Assembly: GCA_947631745.1 (NCBI GenBank)
Contig: CANRMM010000009.1
Location: forward strand, 1-40,301
Direction: 5' to 3'
DNA from: an uncultured Clostridia bacterium
Lineage (GTDB): Bacteria; Bacillota; Clostridia; TANB77; CAG-508
DNA length: 40,301 nucleotides
In this document: piece after piece, positions 23,185 to 29,995 of the stretch
Position numbering within the stretch: the stretch's first letter is position 1
How the letters are laid out: each line of letters starts with the position of its first letter
Notes under the pieces: generated by a model
What the model was told of the DNA's origin: nothing
Seen by the model: the letters and a program-made list of their open reading frames with translations, nothing else
Database searches by the model: none
Position numbers and translations under genes: made by a program

Positions 23185-24273
23185 TTGATTATAGCGGTTA
23201 TTATAATCTTAGTAATCATTATTGCATTATTAATGTTTTATAATATGTCTATTTACAAAAAAATAGAGAGTTTTAATAATTTAAACCAAAAAGTAATGGG
23301 ATTAAATGTATTGCAAGACTTTATGGATACTATTAGCGAATGTACAACAGTTACAGAAAAATTTGATAAGATTAATAACATTTTAATTGAGAGATATCAA
23401 ATAAAATACTCTACAATAGTTATTTATGATGGTGCGGAATATACTATAAAATCATCGAATGTTGAACAAAAACATTGGGATTCTTTAAAAAACCTACAAT
23501 CAGAGCCGATTTTTCAAGAGAGTATTCAAACAGCTATTCCTAAATATGTGACAGTTGAAAATGAAAACGAAAGATTACCATATCAAAAGATGGAATTTGG
23601 AAGAGTAAAATCAGCAATGTTTTTTCCTTTGTATGTAGAAAATGTATATATAGGATATTGGATTATAGAAGGTGCTAAGCCACATGAATTTGATAAGATA
23701 GATACAACTATATTAGAGGTTGTTAAAAATAATATTGTGTCAGTATTAAGAACTGTTAATAATCAAGCTATTATTGAAAATATTGTAAGAAATGATAAAT
23801 TTACTTCTTTAAAATCAGAAGAATATTTATATGGGGAAGGACGAAAAATAATAGATAAGTATACTACTTCTGCTATATGTTTATTTCGAATTACGAATAT
23901 AGAGAAAATTAATGAGGAAATAGGAAGAAAAGTAGGTAATAAGGTGATTACAGAAGTAGCGGAAACAGTAAAAGCAAGTTTATCAGAAGAATATATATTT
24001 GTTCGATATATGGGACCTAAATTTGCTATTGTATTTTCAGGAATAGATATTCAGTCAGTTGGAAGTTTTATGGAAGAAATAAAAAAACAAGTTGAAGACT
24101 TACAGATTAAGAGTGACGATGAACAAGAGGAAAGTAAAACGGCAAGTCCTAGGATTAAAGTTATTATTTCTACATATTATAAAGGTACAGCATTGGAAGT
24201 AGCAATGAAAAAATTAGAAGAATATATAGACAATGATGATAATAACGAAGAATGTGATATTAATTATTTATAA
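23185..24273 (+). CDS. Membrane-anchored GAF protein with degenerate GGDEF domain
   Basis: The 362-residue protein starts with one membrane segment (1-22) and a short helix. A GAF-like domain follows (about 40-190: MDTISECTTVTEKFDKINNILIERYQIKYSTIVIYDG, AMFFPLYVENVYIGYWIIEG). The last part (about 205-350) has the fold pattern of a GGDEF diguanylate cyclase (AICLFRITNIEKINEEIGRKVGNKVITEVAETVKASL), but the catalytic signature is replaced by MGPKF in VRYMGPKFAIVFSG. It should not synthesise c-di-GMP; a sensory or scaffold role is likely. The start is TTG 23185, right after AAGGAGAAGGTGAT. It follows the TadZ-like gene by 28 bases and precedes ireB by 30, so it belongs to the same run. Confidence 0.8.
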   Translation: MIIAVIIILVIIIALLMFYNMSIYKKIESFNNLNQKVMGLNVLQDFMDTISECTTVTEKFDKINNILIERYQIKYSTIVIYDGAEYTIKSSNVEQKHWDSLKNLQSEPIFQESIQTAIPKYVTVENENERLPYQKMEFGRVKSAMFFPLYVENVYIGYWIIEGAKPHEFDKIDTTILEVVKNNIVSVLRTVNNQAIIENIVRNDKFTSLKSEEYLYGEGRKIIDKYTTSAICLFRITNIEKINEEIGRKVGNKVITEVAETVKASLSEEYIFVRYMGPKFAIVFSGIDIQSVGSFMEEIKKQVEDLQIKSDDEQEESKTASPRIKVIISTYYKGTALEVAMKKLEEYIDNDDNNEECDINYL

Positions 24274-24303
24274 TATATAATATTAAAAAGGAGGTTAAAT
24301 CTT

Positions 24304-24561
24304 ATGGCAGGAATTGATGAGACAGTGAGTTTCAAAGTAGAAAGGGATAAAAGCATCAAGGCAAAAGAGATTTTAAAGGAAGTATATAAAGCATTAGAAG
24401 AAAAAGGATATAATCCTATTAATCAGATAGTAGGCTATATTTTATCGGGAGATCCTACGTATATAACGAGCCATAATAATGCAAGAAATTTGATTAGACA
24501 AGTTGAAAGAGATGAACTTCTTGAAAAAATGGTAAAAAACTATATAGGATTAGATGATTAA
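24304..24561 (+). CDS. ireB: IreB-family regulatory phosphoprotein
   Basis: The 85-residue protein belongs to the IreB family (formerly DUF965; YrzL in Bacillus). MAGIDETVSFKV, EVYKALEEKGYNPINQIVGYILSGDPTYITSHNNARNLIRQVERDELLE and the short tail are diagnostic. In Enterococcus, IreB is phosphorylated by the PASTA kinase IreK on T4 and T7 and helps control cell-envelope stress and cephalosporin resistance. Here T7 (DETV) is kept, while position 4 is isoleucine. AAGGAGG precedes ATG 24304. It overlaps ruvX by 8 bases, keeping the ireB-ruvX-DUF1292 order seen in Bacillus. Confidence 0.94.
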   Translation: MAGIDETVSFKVERDKSIKAKEILKEVYKALEEKGYNPINQIVGYILSGDPTYITSHNNARNLIRQVERDELLEKMVKNYIGLDD

Positions 24562-24988
24562 TATGCGAATATTAGGAATAGATTATGGAGATAGTCGAGT
24601 AGGTATTTCTATTACAGATGAACTTGGAATAACGGCACAAGGATTAGAAACGATTCATCATAAAGGAAATGATAAAATTGTTTTAAAAAGATTAGAAGAA
24701 TTATTATCAATATATCAAGTAGATACTATTGTCATTGGAATGCCAATTAATATGAATGGCTCTAAAACAGAAAGAGTAGAAGTTACAAATAAATTTATTC
24801 ATAAATTAAAATGTAAATTTAATAAAATAAGAATTGAAACTATAGATGAACGACTTACTACAGTGGCAGCTCATAAGACAATGAATTATCTAAATGTTAA
24901 TAAAACAGAAAAAAGAAATATAGTGGATACTATTTCAGCAGTATATATTTTAGAAACATATATGAATAAAATTAAAAATAAAAATTAG
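24554..24988 (+). CDS. ruvX: RuvX/YqgF-family RNase H-like nuclease
   Basis: RuvX (YqgF) is a small RNase H-fold protein implicated in pre-16S rRNA 5' maturation and, by fold, Holliday-junction cleavage. The 144-residue product has the expected MRILGIDYGDSRVGISITDELGITA N-terminus, IVIGMPINMNGSKTERVEVTNKF in the middle, and the C-terminal acidic block ETIDERLTTVAAHK. ATG 24554 overlaps the end of ireB (ATGATTAA), suggesting translational coupling; ATG 24563 would start directly at MRILG and is equally possible. AGGA (24546-24549) lies inside ireB. Confidence 0.94.
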   Translation: MINMRILGIDYGDSRVGISITDELGITAQGLETIHHKGNDKIVLKRLEELLSIYQVDTIVIGMPINMNGSKTERVEVTNKFIHKLKCKFNKIRIETIDERLTTVAAHKTMNYLNVNKTEKRNIVDTISAVYILETYMNKIKNKN

Positions 24989-25082
24989 TATAGCTTTTTA
25001 TAAAGTGGAAACACTATAATAAAATTTGTTCTTAATATTGTAGAAATACAAAATATAGAAAATATGAAAGGAGAAATAAAAA

Positions 25083-25409
25083 ATGGATGAAGAATTAAAC
25101 AATAATGTACCAGAAAATATGGAGAATGAAGAAGAATTCGATAATATTATTACATTAAATGATGAGGATGGTAATGAAATTCAATTTGAATTTTTGGACT
25201 TAATTGAATATGAGGGAGAAGAATATGTTGTTTTATTACCAACAGATGAAGAAGATGATGCCGGTGAAGTATTAATCTTGAAGCTAGAAGATACAGATTC
25301 AGAAGAAGAAGAATCGTATGTAAGTGTTGATGATGAGGAAATATTAAATAAAGTATTTGAAATTTTTAAAGAAAAATTTAAAGATGAATTTAATTTTGTT
25401 GAGGAATAA
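25083..25409 (+). CDS. DUF1292 (YrzB-like) acidic protein
   Basis: The 108-residue protein is very acidic. Its core (about 20-100) matches DUF1292: FDNIITLNDEDGNEIQFEFLDLIEYEGEEYVVLLPTDEE, then VLILKLEDTDSEEEESYVSVDDEEILNKVFEIFKEKF. Members such as Bacillus YrzB sit next to ireB and ruvX, and their function is unknown. AAAGGAG precedes ATG 25083. The 95-base gap before it contains TATAAT at 25015-25020 without a good -35, so it may have its own weak promoter. A strong terminator follows. Confidence 0.92.
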   Translation: MDEELNNNVPENMENEEEFDNIITLNDEDGNEIQFEFLDLIEYEGEEYVVLLPTDEEDDAGEVLILKLEDTDSEEEESYVSVDDEEILNKVFEIFKEKFKDEFNFVEE

Positions 25410-25434
25410 AATTTTTCGATTTTTCCTATACAAT

Positions 25435-25469
25435 AAAAAGTGATATTTTATTAGAATATCACTTTTTTT
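25435..25469 (+). terminator. Strong intrinsic terminator after the DUF1292 gene
   Basis: AAAAAGTGATATT (25435-25447) and AATATCACTTTTT (25455-25467) form a perfect 13-bp stem around a 7-base loop, with seven T in a row. Confidence 0.93.
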
Positions 25470-25470
25470 C

Positions 25471-25498
25471 TTGTATTCTGTCGAAATTGTGATAAAAT
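25471..25498 (+). promoter_or_regulatory. Probable promoter of the small membrane-protein gene
   Basis: TTGTAT (25471-25476), a 16-bp spacer and TAAAAT (25493-25498), just after the terminator and about 35 bases before the start codon. Confidence 0.5.
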
Positions 25499-25533
25499 AA
25501 TAATATATTGAAAAAATGAGGAGGAATTTACAA

Positions 25534-26007
25534 ATGAAAAATTTTTCAAGTTGGTTAATTATGATGTTTGCATTTTTGTTTTGGGGAGTACGATTAATAG
25601 GAACAGTGATGTCTACATTAGGAATGGGATTTTTATTTGAACCTGCAGATTTAACAATGGAAGTAGCTCTACTATTTATTACTTTTATATGTATATGCTT
25701 TTTTATAAAAAGAAAACTATGGGCAAGTATTATATACTTGGCAGCACATTTCTTATATTATGGACCATTTTTTGTTTCACATATTAGTCAAATGGTAAGT
25801 GGTGGAGTAGCATCATCTGTTTATATGGAAGTACTTTTAGAATTTGTTGGATTAATCATACCTTTAATTTCATTGTTTGATGTGTTATTCGATAAGAATA
25901 GAAAAGCACATCCAACAGATAAAAAGACAGATTGGTTTTATAAAAACCAAGAATATGATAGAGAAGTAGATGAAAGAGCAGATAGGAATAATTATAGAAC
26001 ACTATAA
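25534..26007 (+). CDS. Small four-pass membrane protein, unknown
   Basis: The 157-residue protein has about four membrane segments (roughly 5-30, 42-58, 62-82 and 95-120) and a charged C-terminal tail of some 35 residues rich in Lys, Asp, Glu and Arg (DKNRKAHPTDKKTDWFYKNQEYDREVDERADRNN), probably cytosolic. I do not recognise the family. ATG 25534 sits 9 bases after AGGAGG (25519-25524). An in-frame ATG at 25516 overlaps that ribosome site and would add only MRRNLQ, so it is rejected. The acyltransferase gene begins 24 bases downstream and probably shares the transcript. Confidence 0.75.
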   Translation: MKNFSSWLIMMFAFLFWGVRLIGTVMSTLGMGFLFEPADLTMEVALLFITFICICFFIKRKLWASIIYLAAHFLYYGPFFVSHISQMVSGGVASSVYMEVLLEFVGLIIPLISLFDVLFDKNRKAHPTDKKTDWFYKNQEYDREVDERADRNNYRTL

Positions 26008-26031
26008 ATATTGAAAACGGAGAGATAAGGC

Positions 26032-27117
26032 ATGAAATCATCAAAATGCAAATTTGAGATAGATTTAAGTACTTTATATCAATATCGTTCTATTTGGCTG
26101 GGAATTGCAATGATATGGGTTATCTTTTATCATTCTTCTATTATAATTCATCATCCAGTTATAGAATTTGTTAAGTCAATTGGATATGCAGGTGTTGATA
26201 TATTCTTATTTGCTTCTGGATTGGGACTTTATTATTCATACACAAAAGACCATGATCCGATACAATTTTTAAAAAGAAGATTAAATCGTTTAGCACCTGC
26301 ATATCTTCTGTTCATGGGAATATGGATAGCTTTCCAACTTTTTAATGGAGACAATATGCCAATACAGGCTATTGTTGGAAATTTTTTTGCAGTACAGGAG
26401 TTTACGGGATTAGGTTATTATTTTAATTGGTATATTAGTATACTTTTTATTGTATATATATTAACTCCATTCTTTAGTGGAATAATTGAAAGGGTAAAAA
26501 CAAAATATCAATTTTTCCTTTTTATTTCACTTTTATTATTAATATCAATTGCTTTTTGGGGATCTCATGATGGAATTATTATTATGGCTAGACTACCAAT
26601 TTTTGCAATAGGAATGTATTTTGCAAAGTTAGGGAAAGAAGATAAGAAAAAATTAGATTTGAAATTAGCAAGTATTCTTATTATTTCAATGATAGCTGGA
26701 ATAATACTTTTAATTGTGTTTTTTACGAACTATAAAATTTTATTATGGATATATGGCTGGTATTGGTATCCTTTTATTTTGATAATTCCAGGGCTATGTT
26801 TGATAATTTCTCTAATTTCCGAATTGATAAAGAAATATAAAATTGGTAAGGGAGTTTTATATATTCTGAAAAAAATAGGAGAATATTCTTTTGAAATATA
26901 CCTTGTACATATATTTGTATTTGGCTTGTATGATAACTACTTGAAAGTTAATGAAATTACTTTAAATTCTAATAGTGAGCCTATATTAATAATATTATTA
27001 TTAATTCCATTGTGTTTAACTCTTCGTATTTGCTCAAAATGGTGTAGGAAACTGATGATTTTTATGATGAAATTTTTTAAGAAATATTTTGGTGTAAGTG
27101 ATGTGGGGAAAGTGTGA
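26032..27117 (+). CDS. Acyltransferase-3 family membrane protein
   Basis: The 361-residue protein has about ten membrane segments and the pattern of acyltransferase-3 (OatA/NolL-like) enzymes, which move acyl groups from the cytosol onto sugars outside the cell. In the first segment, WLGIAMIWVIFYHSSIIIHHP contains the conserved histidine. FVKSIGYAGVDIFLFASGLGLYYSY (about 44-69) and FLKRRLNRLAPAYLLF (about 81-96) follow in the family order. EYSFEIYLVHIFVFGL near the C-terminus is also typical. There is no fused SGNH domain. The acceptor is unknown; peptidoglycan, teichoic acid or a capsule sugar are options. ATG 26032 follows GGAGAG. It ends 1 base before Maf begins. Confidence 0.9.
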   Translation: MKSSKCKFEIDLSTLYQYRSIWLGIAMIWVIFYHSSIIIHHPVIEFVKSIGYAGVDIFLFASGLGLYYSYTKDHDPIQFLKRRLNRLAPAYLLFMGIWIAFQLFNGDNMPIQAIVGNFFAVQEFTGLGYYFNWYISILFIVYILTPFFSGIIERVKTKYQFFLFISLLLLISIAFWGSHDGIIIMARLPIFAIGMYFAKLGKEDKKKLDLKLASILIISMIAGIILLIVFFTNYKILLWIYGWYWYPFILIIPGLCLIISLISELIKKYKIGKGVLYILKKIGEYSFEIYLVHIFVFGLYDNYLKVNEITLNSNSEPILIILLLIPLCLTLRICSKWCRKLMIFMMKFFKKYFGVSDVGKV

Positions 27118-27118
27118 T

Positions 27119-27706
27119 ATGAGAGTAATATTAGCATCGTCATCAAAGCAAAGAAATGATATATTTAAAATGATAGGACTTAAATATGAAGTAATGACAA
27201 GTAATGTAGATGAAAGAAGCAATGAAAAAGAGCCAGACAAATATGTAGAGAAACTTTCATTAAATAAGGCAAAATCAGTGTGTGATCAAATTAAAGATAA
27301 AGCGATTATTATATCTGCAGATACTGTTATGTATTTAGAAAATAAAATATACGAAAAACCCAGAACAAAGGAAGAAGCATTTAATAATTTAAAAGAACTA
27401 TCTGGGAAAAGACATTTTGCATATACAGGGATAACAATTATTGACTTGTATCAAGAAAAAACAATAACTTTTTCTTCAAAGGTGGAAATATATTTAAAAG
27501 AGATTTCTGATGATGAAATTGATTGGTATATAAAAAATGAAGAAAAAATTTTTAAGAGCTGTGGATATGTTCTCTTAGGTAAAGCTTCAATTTTCATTGA
27601 TAAAATTAATGGGGATTATAATACTTTATTTGGAATTTCACCAAGTGTAGTGTTTGGAAAATTAAAAGAATTAGGCTATAGTCTTGATGATTTTGAATTT
27701 GAATAG
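27119..27706 (+). CDS. maf: Maf-like nucleoside triphosphate pyrophosphatase
   Basis: Maf proteins hydrolyse dTTP, UTP and modified nucleotides and are linked to septum formation in Bacillus. The 195-residue product begins MRVILASSSKQRNDIFKMIGLKYEV, the SSSxxR signature. It has STDVDERS-like NVDERSNEKEPDKYVEKLSLNKAKSV, SADTVMYLENKIYEKPRTKEEAFNNLKELSGKRHFAYTGI, and the usual FGISPSVVFGKLKELGY end. An upstream in-frame ATG at 27098 overlaps the acyltransferase end and would add seven residues. ATG 27119 with GGGGA upstream fits better and is coupled to the acyltransferase stop codon. Confidence 0.92.
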   Translation: MRVILASSSKQRNDIFKMIGLKYEVMTSNVDERSNEKEPDKYVEKLSLNKAKSVCDQIKDKAIIISADTVMYLENKIYEKPRTKEEAFNNLKELSGKRHFAYTGITIIDLYQEKTITFSSKVEIYLKEISDDEIDWYIKNEEKIFKSCGYVLLGKASIFIDKINGDYNTLFGISPSVVFGKLKELGYSLDDFEFE

Positions 27707-27727
27707 ATATAAGTTACAATTTGTGAT

Positions 27728-27760
27728 AAGCAAGCAATTAGTTGAAAATTGCTTGCTTTT
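27728..27760 (+). terminator. Intrinsic terminator after maf
   Basis: AAGCAAGCAATT (27728-27739) pairs perfectly with AATTGCTTGCTT (27747-27758) around 7 bases, ending in TTTT. Confidence 0.9.
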
Positions 27761-27814
27761 ATGTTAAACTATTGGAAGTATTTAATTAACTGAAAATTGC
27801 AAGGAAGTGAAAAA

Positions 27815-28735
27815 ATGACTCAGAATGGTGATAATGAAAAAGGAATTTCTAAAATGTCGATAAACTGGTATCCTGGTCACATGGCGAAAACTAAAAAACA
27901 AATAATAGAAGACTTAAAGCTAATAGATGTTGTTGTTGAAATCTTAGATGCAAGGATACCAATATCTAGTCAAAATCCAGATATCCATCAATATATTAAA
28001 GAAAAGAAACGATTAATTATTTTAAATAAGTCTGATTTAGCAGATGAGAATCAGAATATTAAATGGATAAATAACTTTGAAAGAATGGAAATACCAGCAG
28101 TTTTGGTGGATTCTAATTCAGGTAAAGGGATAACGGAAGCAATTAAAAAGATAGAGCAAATTTATGAAGGAAACGAAGAAAAATTCTTAAATAAAGGTAG
28201 AATTGGAAAATCTATTCGAGTAATGATTGTAGGAATTCCAAATGTAGGTAAATCATCTTTTATTAATCGAATCACGAAAAAAAATGTTGCGGAAGTAGGT
28301 AATAGACCAGGTGTAACAAGACAAAAACAGTGGGTACGAATCAATGAAAAAATTGAACTATTAGATACACCGGGGGTATTATGGCCTAAATTTGAAAGCC
28401 AAGAAGTAGGATTAAAATTAGCATATATAGGAACTATTAAAGACGATATTTTAGAGATAATAGAAGTAGGATATGAATTATTAAAGTTATTGATAAAAAG
28501 ATATCCGACTTTGCTAGCAAATCGATATAAGTTAGATGTAAATGAAATTTATCAAATTATGGAAAATGAAGAGATTATGGAAAATGAAAGAATTTTGGAA
28601 ATCATGGATTTAATAGGAAAAAAGAGAGGAGCTATTATTTCTGGTGGAAATATAGATCAGGAGAAAGTCGCTAGAATTGTTTTAGATGATTATAGAAATG
28701 GAAAAATAGGAAGAATTACACTAGAACAAATTTAA
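27815..28735 (+). CDS. rbgA: Ribosome biogenesis GTPase RbgA (YlqF)
   Basis: RbgA is a circularly permuted GTPase needed for late 50S subunit assembly. The motif order shows the permutation: G4 NKSDL comes early (about residue 73), then G1 GIPNVGKSS, GNRPGVTR and G3 DTPGVLWP. A C-terminal helical RNA-binding domain ends in RIVLDDYRNGKIGRITLE. SINWYPGHMAKTKKQI near the start is the usual N-terminus. ATG 27815 follows AAGGA (27801-27805). ATG 27854, which would begin directly at MSINWYPGHM and is preceded by AAAAAGGA, is a real alternative giving a protein 13 residues shorter. A terminator separates it from maf; mrnC follows 28 bases later. Confidence 0.94.
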   Translation: MTQNGDNEKGISKMSINWYPGHMAKTKKQIIEDLKLIDVVVEILDARIPISSQNPDIHQYIKEKKRLIILNKSDLADENQNIKWINNFERMEIPAVLVDSNSGKGITEAIKKIEQIYEGNEEKFLNKGRIGKSIRVMIVGIPNVGKSSFINRITKKNVAEVGNRPGVTRQKQWVRINEKIELLDTPGVLWPKFESQEVGLKLAYIGTIKDDILEIIEVGYELLKLLIKRYPTLLANRYKLDVNEIYQIMENEEIMENERILEIMDLIGKKRGAIISGGNIDQEKVARIVLDDYRNGKIGRITLEQI

Positions 28736-28763
28736 AATAAAGTATAAGAAAGGGAGTATTTAT

Positions 28764-29174
28764 TTGACAGAATTTATGGAACTAATTGAGAGAAGAAAAG
28801 AAAAATTAGAAATTGATACAATGTCACCACTTATTTGGGCGTACATAGGAGATAGTGTATATGAATTATTTATTCGTATGCATTTGACTAATACAACTAG
28901 ATTAAAACCACATAAGTTGCATATAGAATCTATACATTATGTTAAGGCTAAATCACAAGCAGAAACATTAGAAAAATTAATGAGTCATCTTAATGAGCAA
29001 GAAACTGAGATTGTAAAAAGAGGTAGAAATGCAGAAAATCATCATTTACCTAAAAATGCTACTGTACAAGATTACATGTATTCAACTGCATTTGAAGCTC
29101 TAATTGGATATTTATATTTAACAAAACAAGATGAAAGACTAAAAGAATTGCTAGAATTATGTATTATGGATTAA
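28764..29174 (+). CDS. mrnC: Mini-ribonuclease III
   Basis: MrnC (YazC) is an RNase III-like enzyme without a double-strand RNA-binding domain that matures 23S rRNA in Firmicutes. The 136-residue product has SPLIWAYIGDSVYELFIRMHL (about 21-41) with the catalytic aspartate, HYVKAKSQAETLEKL, RGRNAENHHLPKNATVQDYMYSTAFEALIGYLYL and a helical C-terminus. The start is TTG 28764 after AAAGGGAG. Its operon with rbgA makes sense, since both act on the large ribosomal subunit. Confidence 0.94.
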   Translation: MTEFMELIERRKEKLEIDTMSPLIWAYIGDSVYELFIRMHLTNTTRLKPHKLHIESIHYVKAKSQAETLEKLMSHLNEQETEIVKRGRNAENHHLPKNATVQDYMYSTAFEALIGYLYLTKQDERLKELLELCIMD

Positions 29175-29190
29175 GATAAAGGAGAAGAAA

Positions 29191-29721
29191 TTGGAAATAG
29201 TTATAGTATCAAACTTAATAGGGATGATAGCATTATTATTTTGGGTATATAGTTTACAGATAAATGATAAAAAACAAATTATGAAATTGCAACTATTGGC
29301 TAATATTTTTTATGCGATACAATATATTACTATTGGTGCCATTACGGCTGGTATGATGAATATAATATCAGTTATTAGATATATTACTTTTTATAAAATA
29401 GAGGAAAAGAAAAAAGATCAAAAATTATCTATATGGATTTTGATTGCATTTATTGTAAGCATTATCTTAGTGGGAATTTTTACATATAAATCACCAATGG
29501 ATTTAATTCCGCTAGGAATAGTTATGCTATATACGTATATTACTTGGCAAAAAAATACGAAGGTAATTCGCTATGGAATAGTTATTGCGGCAATTGTGTG
29601 GATTTATTATAATTTTTCAGTTCAAGCTTATATATCTGTTATTGGAAATTTACTAGAAGTGATATCTGGTGCAATTGCTATTTATCGATTTGATATTAGA
29701 AAAAATAAAAATGAGCATTAA
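29191..29721 (+). CDS. YgjV-like inner membrane protein
   Basis: The 176-residue protein has about six membrane segments and fits the YgjV family: LIGMIALLFWVYSLQINDKKQIMKLQLLANIFYAIQYITIGAITAGMMNIISVIRYI near the N-terminus and the closing SVIGNLLEVISGAIAIYRFD. Function is unknown; the alternating segments recall small PQ-loop-like transporters. The start is TTG 29191, 6 bases after AAAGGAG. It lies 16 bases after mrnC and probably shares its transcript, ending at a terminator shared with tRNA-Glu. Confidence 0.85.
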   Translation: MEIVIVSNLIGMIALLFWVYSLQINDKKQIMKLQLLANIFYAIQYITIGAITAGMMNIISVIRYITFYKIEEKKKDQKLSIWILIAFIVSIILVGIFTYKSPMDLIPLGIVMLYTYITWQKNTKVIRYGIVIAAIVWIYYNFSVQAYISVIGNLLEVISGAIAIYRFDIRKNKNEH

Positions 29722-29724
29722 AAA

Positions 29725-29754
29725 ACACTATTAAAATTTTTTAATAGTGTCTTT
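29725..29754. terminator. Bidirectional terminator between ygjV-like gene and tRNA-Glu
   Basis: ACACTATTAAA (29725-29735) and TTTAATAGTGT (29740-29750) form a perfect 11-bp stem with a 4-base loop. Plus-strand exit is CTTTTG. On the minus strand it exits into TTTTTAATG, so it can also end the tRNA transcript. Confidence 0.85.
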
Positions 29755-29760
29755 TGATTT

Positions 29761-29835
29761 TGGTGACCCCTACGGGAATCGAACCCATGATTCAGCCTTG
29801 AGAGGGCTGCGTCTTAACCGCTTGACCAAGGGGCC
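29761..29835 (-). tRNA. tRNA-Glu, anticodon CUC
   Basis: Read on the minus strand, GGCCCCT (acceptor) pairs with AGGGGTC, and CCA is encoded. The D arm has GGTCAAGCGGTTAAGAC, the anticodon arm CAGCC-CTCTCAA-GGCTG gives anticodon CTC, and the T arm has GGGTTCGATTCCC. The length is 75 bases with CCA. It reads GAG codons, which are rare in this AT-rich genome; a UUC-anticodon tRNA-Glu must lie elsewhere. Confidence 0.96.
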
Positions 29836-29854
29836 AAATAAAATATACTATATA

Positions 29855-29884
29855 AATATACCATAAAAACTGATAAAGAGTCAA
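29855..29884 (-). promoter_or_regulatory. Probable promoter of tRNA-Glu
   Basis: On the minus strand TTGACT (29884-29879) and TATATT (29860-29855) are spaced by 18 bp and lie about 20 bases before the mature tRNA 5' end. Confidence 0.5.
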
Positions 29885-29928
29885 TATATGCAAAGAAAAA
29901 AATCTTTAAATAAAAAATAAATAAACTA

Positions 29929-29957
29929 TTGACAAACAAAAATTCGAACGATATAAT
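29929..29957 (+). promoter_or_regulatory. Consensus promoter of recN
   Basis: TTGACA (29929-29934), exactly 17 bp, TATAAT (29952-29957). Such a perfect promoter would be expected to need repression; a LexA-type site follows. Confidence 0.85.
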
Positions 29958-29963
29958 AAACAT

Positions 29964-29977
29964 CGAACATGAATTCG
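29964..29977 (+). promoter_or_regulatory. LexA/SOS box upstream of recN
   Basis: CGAACATGAATTCG matches the Firmicute LexA consensus CGAACN4GTTCG at nine of ten fixed bases. It lies at the expected transcription start of recN, where bound LexA would block initiation. recN is a known SOS gene in many bacteria. Confidence 0.75.
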
Positions 29978-29995
29978 TAATCTAGGAGGAAAATT

